Assembly (NCBI GenBank): GCA_018821925.1
Contig: JAHJLF010000046.1
Location: 1 to 32,608, forward strand
Length of the DNA: 32,608 nucleotides
From: Candidatus Edwardsbacteria bacterium
GTDB taxonomy: Bacteria > Edwardsbacteria > AC1 > EtOH8
Reading direction: 5' to 3'
Each line of letters opens with the position of its first letter. The stretch's first letter is position 1. This document shows, one piece after another, positions 1-7,196 of the stretch. The translations under genes were made by a program, and so were the position numbers. The notes under the pieces were generated by a model. The model searched no databases and was not told where the DNA came from. It saw nothing but the letters and a program-made list of their open reading frames with translations.

Positions 1-500
1 GTGTTACCTGCAGCCAATATATAACCATTCTCAGTAGGGATTATACCAGATAAGCTTGTATAATCCCTGCCATTAACTACACTTTCCATTCGCATCCAAA
101 TCCTATTGGTTGTTTTATCGTATGTCAGTTTGTCGACTTTTAATTTAGTAAGTGACGGGCCAAAGTTCTCTTTATCCATACTTTCTTGAAGTGAAAAATC
201 GCTATATCCTATTATTTCTTTTTTAGGCATTCTTCCGCCATAGTTTATTTGCAATAAAATATATGGTGTGGCAATTCTTTTATTTGAATCAGGCTGAAAA
301 CCATAATCATAATGCTGTTTTTTAGCATTTGGTGTATTGATCGCAACTAGATTTTCATGTTCCTCTATCATATATACGGGAATTTGCACCCAGTCATCAG
401 GCACTGTTATAGAAAATTCATCTTTCATCATTTCTTTCCCACTTGCTGTGGTTATTACACAATGCAGCAATATCAATGCTACAAAAACGAACCGCTTCAT
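1..500 (-). CDS. Exported hypothetical protein, 3' end cut by window edge
   Basis: An open frame of 166 codons runs from an ATG at 500 to the window edge without a stop. Its first four bases overlap the end of the transketolase C-terminal gene (ATGA), and AGAAGG lies about 8 nt upstream, so translation is probably coupled. Residues 1-21 form a signal peptide (MKRFVFVALILLHCVITTAS). The mature start, around DEFSITVPDDWVQIP, resembles the opening of small exported PsbP/DUF1795-like domains, but this likeness is weak. The DNA is visibly more AT-rich than its neighbours. No function is assigned. Confidence 0.75.
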   Translation of the reverse strand, partial: MKRFVFVALILLHCVITTASGKEMMKDEFSITVPDDWVQIPVYMIEEHENLVAINTPNAKKQHYDYGFQPDSNKRIATPYILLQINYGGRMPKKEIIGYSDFSLQESMDKENFGPSLTKLKVDKLTYDKTTNRIWMRMESVVNGRDYTSLSGIIPTENGYILAAGN

Positions 501-1495
501 TTTATATCCCTTCTTTTACGTTTTACAACTTTAAGTACACTATTGTAAATATCCGCATCCATCAAATGATACTTCTTCATCAGCTCCCAGGGCTGGCCGG
601 ATTCGCCGAAAGTATCCTTCACCCCCACCATTTCCACAGGTACCGGGAACTCCAGCGCCAGCGCCTCGGCCACCGCGCTTCCCATTCCCCCGGCCAGCTG
701 GTGCTCCTCGGCCGTGACCACCGCCTCGGTCTTTTTAGCAGACGCTATCAGCGCCTTTCTGTCTATCGGCTTGATGGTATGCAGGTTGATCACTTCGCAG
801 GAGATGCCTTCTTTAGCCAACTTCTGCGCCGCCAGCAATGACAGATATACCATCAATCCGCAGGCGACGATAGTGACATCCCTGCCCTGCCGCATGATCT
901 GGGCTTTGCCGAATTTGAACGGGGTTTTCAGGGTGGTGATCACCGGTATCGGCTCCCGTCCCAAGCGAATATAGACCGGCCCGGAGATCTTCGCAGCTTC
1001 CAAGGTGGCCAGCCAGGCCTGATGGGTATCGCAGGGGATGATCACCTTCATGTTGGGAAGGACCCGCATGATGGATATCTCCTCCAGCGCCTGGTGGGTG
1101 GCCCCGTCCGGGCCTACCGAAAGCCCGCCATGGGCCCCGGCCAGCTTGACATTCAGATCAGCATAGCAAATGGAGGTCCGTATCTGGTCCCATGCCCGGC
1201 CGGCCAGAAATACCCCGTAGGTGGTGACGAAGGGGATCTTGCCGGTCAGAGAAAGGCCCCCGGCGATCCCCAACATGTTCTGCTCGGCGATGCCGATATC
1301 GAAGAACCTTTTGGGGTATTTCTCGGCAAACCGGCTGGTCAGGGTGGACTTGGCCAGGTCGGCATCCAGCACCACCACCCTTTTATCCCTGGCTCCCAGT
1401 TCCAGCAGGGCGTCGGCATAGCCGAAACGGGTAGGCTGCTGTTCCATTGAATCAAGTTCCGTTATCTTTGCCAAATGAAAATTCTTCATATTCAT
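497..1495 (-). CDS. Transketolase, C-terminal subunit
   Basis: This 332-residue protein carries the pyrimidine-binding and C-terminal domains of a split transketolase. With the N-terminal half at 3926-4747 it should form a thiamine-diphosphate enzyme that moves two-carbon units between sugar phosphates in the non-oxidative pentose phosphate pathway. The segment FDIGIAEQNM holds the conserved catalytic glutamate (E71), and GAHGGLSVGPDGATHQALEEI is the expected active-site region. Length fits the split family. The start at 1495 overlaps the upstream lipoprotein stop by four bases (ATGA); a second ATG two codons in is possible. A split 1-deoxyxylulose-5-phosphate synthase-like enzyme is less likely given the transaldolase neighbour. 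Confidence 0.93.
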   Translation of the reverse strand: MNMKNFHLAKITELDSMEQQPTRFGYADALLELGARDKRVVVLDADLAKSTLTSRFAEKYPKRFFDIGIAEQNMLGIAGGLSLTGKIPFVTTYGVFLAGRAWDQIRTSICYADLNVKLAGAHGGLSVGPDGATHQALEEISIMRVLPNMKVIIPCDTHQAWLATLEAAKISGPVYIRLGREPIPVITTLKTPFKFGKAQIMRQGRDVTIVACGLMVYLSLLAAQKLAKEGISCEVINLHTIKPIDRKALIASAKKTEAVVTAEEHQLAGGMGSAVAEALALEFPVPVEMVGVKDTFGESGQPWELMKKYHLMDADIYNSVLKVVKRKRRDIK

Positions 1496-2094
1496 CTTTG
1501 CGGATGTTTATCCAGTATGACCGCGAACGGCCAGTTAAAAAACTCAATCACCGTGGGCTTTTGAGCCGATTTGATATCGCCGGAATTGATGTCATAATAA
1601 TATCCCGGCAGTTTAGCATAGACCAACCTGCCTTTTACCAGCCCGCGGTAACGGGCATCCATTTCATCTATCACGATCTTGGCATAGCCGCCCGGCTCCC
1701 TGGATTCATAAGCCAGGACCAGTCCCTCCTTTGTGGTAGGGCGATAGGGAGGCCTAAAAGAAACACTGGAATGTCCGGAATTCAGGCTGTCACCAAACTC
1801 TATTTCTGCCCCGACAACGATACTTTCAATGTTTAACTCCAGCCCGAGCCCGGGTAGAGGAAAAGTCGAACTTTTCCTCAGGGGAAATACAATATTTATA
1901 GCCTTAGGCCGCGGCCCCAGGTCACCATATCCCTCGATGATGAAACCGGCCTCCGGCCCTGGCTCCCAGACATATTTTGAGCCGTCAAGAAGCATGGAGT
2001 ACGGTTCGGTTGGAGTTTTACTTGAGCTGCAACCCAAAACAAGCAAAACATTAACAATAGCCACTAAATATTTATATTTCAATTTATTAATCAC
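1492..2094 (-). CDS. Hypothetical lipoprotein
   Basis: A 200-residue protein of unknown function begins with GTG at 2094. Residues 1-22 are a lipoprotein signal with lipobox LVLGC (Cys22), followed by a Ser/Thr/Pro-rich linker. The rest looks like a soluble beta-rich domain without catalytic motifs that I recognise. It starts 6 nt after the aldo/keto reductase stop and overlaps the transketolase C-terminal start by 4 nt, so it is co-transcribed and probably translationally coupled. Its place between metabolic genes gives no functional clue. Confidence 0.8.
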   Translation of the reverse strand: MINKLKYKYLVAIVNVLLVLGCSSSKTPTEPYSMLLDGSKYVWEPGPEAGFIIEGYGDLGPRPKAINIVFPLRKSSTFPLPGLGLELNIESIVVGAEIEFGDSLNSGHSSVSFRPPYRPTTKEGLVLAYESREPGGYAKIVIDEMDARYRGLVKGRLVYAKLPGYYYDINSGDIKSAQKPTVIEFFNWPFAVILDKHPQR

Positions 2095-2100
2095 TGTGCT

Positions 2101-3237
2101 TTATTGCGATTTTAAGGCCTGGTGAACCTTTTCTAACAGATCCGGGATCTCCAATTTTTGGGGGCATTTGGGCTGACATCTCCGGCACCCGGTGCAGGCT
2201 GCCGCCCTCTCCCCCTCCTTCAGCCGGTTGGCATACTGCCATTTCGGGCCGTTGTAATTGTTATAACGTTCGGCCTCGTTGTACATGGCAAAATTCGCCG
2301 GGATATTGACCCCATAGAAACACGGCATGCAGTATCCGCACTGGGTGCAGTCTATGGCCTTGGAATTGAGATAGGCCTTTTTCACCTCTGCGATGACCTT
2401 CAACTCGATCTCGGACAGCTTTTGAGAACCGGAGTTCTCGGCGATCCGCAGATTATCCCGGACCTGCTCCAGAGTGCTCATCCCGCTTAGCACCAGGGAA
2501 ACCCCCGGCTGGCTCCAGGTCCATAAAAGACCCCATTCGGCCGGACTGCGGGTTATGCCAGATCGCTGGAAGATCTGACGTATATTCTCCGGCGGATCGG
2601 CCAAAGAACCTCCCCGAAGCGGCTCCATCACTATCACCGGGATGTTCTTTGCGGCAGCATACTGCAGGCCAGCCGTGCCGGCCTGGTTTTCGGTATCCAT
2701 ATAATTATACTGGATCTGGCAGAAATCCCACTTATGTTCGTCTATTATCTGTTTAAAGACCTCCGGCCCGTCGTGAAAGGAAAAGCCCAGGGAGCCGATC
2801 TGCCCGGCCTCCAACTTTCTTTGGGCCCATTCCAGCACGTTGAAACCCTTTAGCTTCTCCCAGGGGGTTTTGCTGAGGGCGTGAAGCAGATAATAGTCTA
2901 TCCTCCCTGTTTCCAATCGGGCCAGCTGCTCGGCAAATATCCGGTCCATATCTTCGACTGAATTGACCGCCCAATAGGGCAGTTTGGTGGCCAGCCGTAC
3001 CTTCTCCCGGTATCCGTCCCTGAGGGCCTGTCCCACCGTCGTTTCGCTTTTCCCGTTATGATAGCCGTAGGCGGTGTCAATATAGTTGACGCCGTTGTCC
3101 ACCGCCAGGCGGATCATTTCTATGGCCTGGGGCAGATCGATATCTCCTGGATCGGCGCTCTTAAGCGGCAGGCGCATGGCGCCAAAGCCTAATATGGATA
3201 CATGAAAGTCATCTTTTCCGAATTTGCGGTAGTGCAT
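2101..3237 (-). CDS. Aldo/keto reductase with C-terminal 4Fe-4S dicluster domain
   Basis: The N-terminal part (about residues 1-275) is an aldo/keto reductase TIM barrel with the catalytic set: Asp and Tyr in NYIDTAYGY (D54, Y59), Lys in RLATK (K85), and His in YYLLHAL. The C-terminal part has two cysteine clusters, CTQCGYCMPC and CTGCRRCQPKCP, which fit 4Fe-4S binding as in the Fe-S branch of this family. The protein probably reduces or oxidises carbonyl compounds with electron transfer through the clusters; the substrate is unknown. The ATG at 3237 is chosen; a TTG five codons upstream (3252) is also open. Neither has a clear Shine-Dalgarno site. A 93-bp repeat lies immediately upstream. 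Confidence 0.9.
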   Translation of the reverse strand: MHYRKFGKDDFHVSILGFGAMRLPLKSADPGDIDLPQAIEMIRLAVDNGVNYIDTAYGYHNGKSETTVGQALRDGYREKVRLATKLPYWAVNSVEDMDRIFAEQLARLETGRIDYYLLHALSKTPWEKLKGFNVLEWAQRKLEAGQIGSLGFSFHDGPEVFKQIIDEHKWDFCQIQYNYMDTENQAGTAGLQYAAAKNIPVIVMEPLRGGSLADPPENIRQIFQRSGITRSPAEWGLLWTWSQPGVSLVLSGMSTLEQVRDNLRIAENSGSQKLSEIELKVIAEVKKAYLNSKAIDCTQCGYCMPCFYGVNIPANFAMYNEAERYNNYNGPKWQYANRLKEGERAAACTGCRRCQPKCPQKLEIPDLLEKVHQALKSQ

Positions 3238-3270
3238 TGTATTATTGATCAAACGTTTATTATTCTTTAT

Positions 3271-3363
3271 GTCATCCTGAGAATACTCACAAACGTGGCT
3301 GGGCGTAGGATGACATTACTCACCCGTTCGGCTTGGCTGGCAATGATGTGTCCTCAGGGTGAC
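3271..3363. repeat. 93-bp palindromic-ended intergenic repeat, copy 1
   Basis: The element starts with GTCATCCTGAG and ends with CTCAGGGTGAC, imperfect terminal inverted repeats. An internal CACCCGTTCGGCTTG module is shared with the copies at 25423-25515 (inverted) and, in weaker form, 27655-27746. It fills the gap between the nitroreductase and aldo/keto reductase genes, inside what otherwise looks like one operon. Confidence 0.8.
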
Positions 3364-3372
3364 AAGAAAAAG

Positions 3373-3882
3373 TCACCATTTGTCATGATGTACTTTTTTG
3401 GCGGAATAGCGTTTTATCGGCTTAACTTTTGTTTTGGGATAACCAATCGAAATCAGCGCCATTGGAATAACGCTTTTAGGTATGCCTAGATATTTCTGAA
3501 ATCCCTTTACCCTTTCCAGCCGGGGATACACACCACACCAGACCGCGCCCAAGCCCAGGGCATGGGCCGTCAGCAGAATGTTTTGGGTGGCCGCCGAGCA
3601 GTCCTGCACCCAGTAATCCTTGCTGATTTCAGCCCTAAGATCCCCGCAGACCACGATGGCGCAGGAGGCTTCCTTCAGCATCTGGGCATAAGGATGGATC
3701 TTGGTGATGGCAGTCAGTATTTCGCGATCCGACACCACAATGAACTGCCAGGCCTGCTGGTTGCAGGCCGAGGGCGCATTCATAGCCGCTTCCAACAGTT
3801 TTTTGACCTGTGCCGAAGAAACTTGCTTGGTGGTATAACTACGGATGCTGCGCCGAGTCATTATGGCTTTTAATGTTTCCAT
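3373..3882 (-). CDS. Nitroreductase family protein
   Basis: A 169-residue FMN-dependent nitroreductase-fold protein. TRRSIRSY near the N-terminus and NAPSACNQQAWQFIVV are the usual flavin-binding segments, and the C-terminal GYPKTKVKPIKRY is typical of the family ending. It probably uses NAD(P)H to reduce nitro, quinone or similar groups; the true substrate cannot be read from sequence. I prefer the ATG at 3882, which has AGGA just upstream (CAGGAAAAC), over the in-frame ATG at 3900, which has none. It lies 43 nt downstream of the transketolase N-terminal gene. Confidence 0.9.
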   Translation of the reverse strand: METLKAIMTRRSIRSYTTKQVSSAQVKKLLEAAMNAPSACNQQAWQFIVVSDREILTAITKIHPYAQMLKEASCAIVVCGDLRAEISKDYWVQDCSAATQNILLTAHALGLGAVWCGVYPRLERVKGFQKYLGIPKSVIPMALISIGYPKTKVKPIKRYSAKKVHHDKW

Positions 3883-3925
3883 GTTTTCCTGATTTGGCAT
3901 TATAGGTTTAACAGGTTCAATAAGT

Positions 3926-4747
3926 TTAAAATGTTAAACTATTTAATTCTTTCATTGCCTTCGCGTATTCTTCCCTATTCGGGGCCCTGCCGTGCCAGCC
4001 GGCCTGGTTTTCCATAAAAGAAACTCCCTTACCCTTGACCGTCCGGGCTATGATGACGGTGGGCTTTATCTTTGACTGCCCGGCTTTGATAAAAGCCTTT
4101 TTGATCCGTGCAATATCATGCCCATTAACCTCGATGACGTTCCAGCGGAAGGCCCGCCACTTATCGGCCAGTGGCGCCAGGCCCATCACCTTCTCCACCG
4201 GACCGTCTATCTGCAGATTGTTGTAGTCCACTATGCCGATAAGATTGTTCAGTTTGAAATGCCCGGCGGCCATGGCGGCCTCCCATATCTGGCCCTCCTG
4301 CAGTTCGCCGTCACCCATCAAGCAGAAGACTCTGGCTTTATTGCCGTCCATCTTCAACCCCAGCGCCGTTCCGGCGGCAATGGACAGTCCCTGCCCCAGC
4401 GAGCCGCTGGACATCTCTATTCCCGGAGTCTTCAAACTGTGGGGATGCCCCTGCAAGAGAGAACCAAGATGCCGGAAGGTGGCCAGATGTTTCTTAGGAA
4501 AGTATCCCGATTCTGCCAGGGCGGCATACAGCACCGGACAGGCATGGCCCTTGGATAAAAAGAACCTATCCCTCTGTTCCCATTTGGGGTTCTTGGGATC
4601 GTGCTTCATGATGTCGAAATACAGGACCGCCATGATATCGGCCGATGAAAGCGAACCGCCGGGATGTCCGGAGCCCGCTTTATAGGTCATCTCGATTATA
4701 TCCCGGCGTATCTGTCGGGCGATCTTTTTTAACTGCGCGAGGGTCAT
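3926..4747 (-). CDS. Transketolase, N-terminal subunit
   Basis: This 273-residue protein is the thiamine-diphosphate pyrophosphate-binding half of a split transketolase. GHPGGSLSSADI near residue 26 and the metal/cofactor motif GDGELQEGQIWEA followed by DYNNLQIDG are diagnostic. It should pair with the product at 497-1495. It starts 3 nt after the transaldolase stop, so the two are certainly co-transcribed and together cover the sugar-rearranging steps of the pentose phosphate pathway. Unusually, three other genes separate it from its partner half. Confidence 0.95.
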   Translation of the reverse strand: MTLAQLKKIARQIRRDIIEMTYKAGSGHPGGSLSSADIMAVLYFDIMKHDPKNPKWEQRDRFFLSKGHACPVLYAALAESGYFPKKHLATFRHLGSLLQGHPHSLKTPGIEMSSGSLGQGLSIAAGTALGLKMDGNKARVFCLMGDGELQEGQIWEAAMAAGHFKLNNLIGIVDYNNLQIDGPVEKVMGLAPLADKWRAFRWNVIEVNGHDIARIKKAFIKAGQSKIKPTVIIARTVKGKGVSFMENQAGWHGRAPNREEYAKAMKELNSLTF

Positions 4748-4750
4748 CTT

Positions 4751-5395
4751 TTATTTCTTCACCTTGGCCCAGTCGTCGTTGAATTTCTTGATCCCGATGT
4801 CGGTCAGGGGATGCTGGGCCAGCATCTTCAGCACGTTGAAGGGCACCGTAGCGATATGGGCCCCTATCTTGGCGCAGTCCAGCACATGGAGAGGCGTCCG
4901 GATGCTGGCCGCCAGCACCTGGGCAGGCAAATCATAATTGTCATAGATATGGACGATCTCCTCGATCAGCCCCATGCCATACTCCGAGACATCATCCAGC
5001 CGGCCCACGAACGGGCTGATGAAGGTGGCCCCGGCCTTGGCCGCCAGCAGGGCCTGGTTGGCCGAGAACACCAGGGTGATATGGGTCTTGATGCCTTTTT
5101 TCGACAGCTCTTTGACCGCCTTGAGCCCCTCCAGGGTCATCGGTATCTTGACGGCCACATTGGGGTGGATCTTGATCAGCGGCTCGGCCTCCTTCAGCAT
5201 GCCGGGTGCATCGGGGCTTAAGACCTCGGCCGAAACAGGCCCGTCCACTATGGCGCAGATCTCCTTTACCACCTGGGCGAAATCGCGCCCCTCCTTGGCG
5301 ATCAGGCTGGGGTTGGTGGTCACCCCGTCGATGATCCCCCAGCTGGCGGCCTCTTTGATCTCGGATACATTGGCGGTATCTATGAACAGCTTCAT
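4751..5395 (-). CDS. Transaldolase / fructose-6-phosphate aldolase-like protein
   Basis: A 214-residue short-form transaldolase. [22 protein letters not shown] and the Schiff-base lysine in NVAVKIPMT (K83) are diagnostic, as is THITLVFS. Short forms include true transaldolases and fructose-6-phosphate aldolases; the adjacent transketolase favours transaldolase activity. It is the first gene of the operon, with AGGAG about 7 nt before the ATG. A consensus sigma70 promoter and then a terminator-type hairpin lie in its leader, which suggests control by premature termination. Confidence 0.94.
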   Translation of the reverse strand: MKLFIDTANVSEIKEAASWGIIDGVTTNPSLIAKEGRDFAQVVKEICAIVDGPVSAEVLSPDAPGMLKEAEPLIKIHPNVAVKIPMTLEGLKAVKELSKKGIKTHITLVFSANQALLAAKAGATFISPFVGRLDDVSEYGMGLIEEIVHIYDNYDLPAQVLAASIRTPLHVLDCAKIGAHIATVPFNVLKMLAQHPLTDIGIKKFNDDWAKVKK

Positions 5396-5416
5396 TTTAG
5401 CGCTCCTGTATTAATT

Positions 5417-5448
5417 AAAAAACCTTCGTTCCTGATAATGAACGAAAG
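5417..5448 (-). terminator. Hairpin plus U-run in the transaldolase leader
   Basis: On the minus strand a 9-bp stem (CTTTCGTTC / GAACGAAGG, one G-U pair) with an 8-nt loop is followed directly by six T residues. It ends about 21 nt before the transaldolase ATG and lies downstream of the promoter at 5475-5503. It could terminate transcripts from the Omp85 end, attenuate the transaldolase transcript, or both. Confidence 0.75.
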
Positions 5449-5474
5449 CAACTGTTGATCTGACATCGGGTTTT

Positions 5475-5503
5475 ATTATACTTAAAATGCCCGGATTTGT
5501 CAA
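5475..5503 (-). promoter_or_regulatory. Consensus sigma70 promoter for the transaldolase operon
   Basis: TTGACA (5503-5498) and TATAAT (5480-5475) are separated by exactly 17 nt, matching the sigma70 consensus perfectly. The -35 box starts 4 nt after the Omp85 stop codon. Transcription should start near 5468, giving a leader of about 73 nt. Confidence 0.85.
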
Positions 5504-5507
5504 CCGC

Positions 5508-7196
5508 CTAGAAATCGCTGTCCAGACTGATATGGACTTTCCCCTGTCCCCAACCGTCCCCCCGGCCCAGGCCGTAGACCAGGCTGATCCAGCCCAGGGC
5601 GGTGTCCATCCGGAAGCCGGCCCCGTATCCGGAGCGGTAGCCACGCTGAGACCTTTCGGGATCATAGTAATAGCCCAGATCGTAGAACGGAAAAAGCTCC
5701 AAGCGGCGGTCCGGCGAATAGCGGTATTCCAGGTTGCCCCAGGCCAGCTGATTGGCGATGAACTGCTCCTCCCAGTAGCCCCGCAGGGAAGCGGCCCCGC
5801 CCATGGAGAACTGGTCGGAACGCGGCACCGGCTGCTCGCTGGAGATGACCGCCCTAAAATGCCCTGCCAGCGATATCGACTGCCCGCTGAATATTCCCTG
5901 AACCTGACCGGCATCCAGCTTGACCCGTGAGACGGTCAATTGAACCGAGGGGTCGTAATATCTTTTGCGGCCGTATTCGATCTCTAATTTTGATAAGAAG
6001 CCTCTGGGGCTGAGTGATCCGTCCCGGTAATCGGCCTCCAGGGACCACAGCGAATTGTATTTGATGTTCCGCTTGATAAGCTGGGCCGACCCCGGCACCA
6101 CCCGCACCGCCTCGGCCCCCACCCCGGCGGTGAAATGCTCCCCGGCCGGAAGGTCCGCCATCATTCTGCCCGAGCTTTGGGTATAGGTGGAATCCTCAAT
6201 GCGGTGGCTCACCGCGGCGGTAAGGCCCATGTTCAGGGAAAATATCCAGGGGGTGGAGAACTCGGCCGACAGCCGGCTGTTCTCCTGGCGCAGACGCTGC
6301 CAGCTGATCCTGGCCCGGCGCCCGGCCCCGCCCAGATTGGAAAAGGCCATATCGATGCTGCCGGTCAGCCAGCCGTTCTGCCGGGTCTCATCGCGGTTAT
6401 ATCCCACGGCTCCGAAGATATTATTGTACCGTCCCTCCTCCACAGCGATCAGCAGATTCTCGGATCCCGCCCGATCTCCGGCGGTCAGCATCGGTTCGGA
6501 AACCGACCGGAAAAGCCCGCTCTTGATGAGCCTGGCCCGTCCTTTTTCAATATTCCTTCGGTTGAATGCCACTCCCGGAGCCAGGCCCGATAATCTCAGC
6601 AGAGCCTGATCTTTGGTCTGAACATTGCCGGCAAACCTGATTTGGTCTATGTTTACCCTGGGGCCTTCTTCGATCTGGTAGCTGTAATCCAGCCGGCTGC
6701 CGGACAGGGAGAAGTCACCGACCGCTATTCTGGCATGGGGGAATCCGTTGTCGGCGTAAACCAGCGACAGCGCCGCTATGTCACGCAGTATCTTGCCTTC
6801 CGAAAGCGTTCCCTTTGGCCGGGCAGAAAGCAGGCCCGCCAGATAACTTTGGCCCAGATAGTTGTTGCCGGTGATTATTATATTTCCAGCGCTGGGAATG
6901 ATGCCGTTGGTTATTTTCACTTTGGCCTCGGTGCTGTCGGGCGAATACTCCAGTTCCAGTTCAGCCAGAAAACATCCGGCCCTGTTCAATTCTCCCAGCA
7001 GCCTATTCAGCCCCGCCGGCAGGCCTTCCGAAGACAGGCCTGTTTCCGGCCGGAAACCGATGATGGCATTCATCTGCTTTGTGCTGAACGGAGACTGCCC
7101 GTCATAATCCATTCGACCGACCTTAGCCGGCTGAGCCGCCGAAACTAAAGCCAGCAGGATGGCCGCCGTCAGGATGTGTGTTCTCTTTTTAAAAAT
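5508..7196 (-). CDS. Omp85/BamA-like outer-membrane protein, probable ATT start
   Basis: A 562-residue Omp85-family protein: about three POTRA-like repeats (roughly residues 35-255, for example GNIIITGNNYLGQSYLAGLL and IDQIRFAGNVQTKDQAL) and a C-terminal barrel of about 310 residues ending in phenylalanine. It probably inserts or moves proteins at the outer membrane. The first ATG (7112) would delete the signal peptide. The frame remains open 28 codons upstream, encoding KKRTHILTAAILLALVSAAQ, a clear signal sequence, back to an ATT at 7196 preceded by GGAGG at 9 nt spacing. No ATG, GTG or TTG exists in that extension, so ATT is the inferred start. It overlaps the SprA-like gene by 8 nt. The barrel is shorter than in classical BamA. 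Confidence 0.88.
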   Translation of the reverse strand: MFKKRTHILTAAILLALVSAAQPAKVGRMDYDGQSPFSTKQMNAIIGFRPETGLSSEGLPAGLNRLLGELNRAGCFLAELELEYSPDSTEAKVKITNGIIPSAGNIIITGNNYLGQSYLAGLLSARPKGTLSEGKILRDIAALSLVYADNGFPHARIAVGDFSLSGSRLDYSYQIEEGPRVNIDQIRFAGNVQTKDQALLRLSGLAPGVAFNRRNIEKGRARLIKSGLFRSVSEPMLTAGDRAGSENLLIAVEEGRYNNIFGAVGYNRDETRQNGWLTGSIDMAFSNLGGAGRRARISWQRLRQENSRLSAEFSTPWIFSLNMGLTAAVSHRIEDSTYTQSSGRMMADLPAGEHFTAGVGAEAVRVVPGSAQLIKRNIKYNSLWSLEADYRDGSLSPRGFLSKLEIEYGRKRYYDPSVQLTVSRVKLDAGQVQGIFSGQSISLAGHFRAVISSEQPVPRSDQFSMGGAASLRGYWEEQFIANQLAWGNLEYRYSPDRRLELFPFYDLGYYYDPERSQRGYRSGYGAGFRMDTALGWISLVYGLGRGDGWGQGKVHISLDSDF

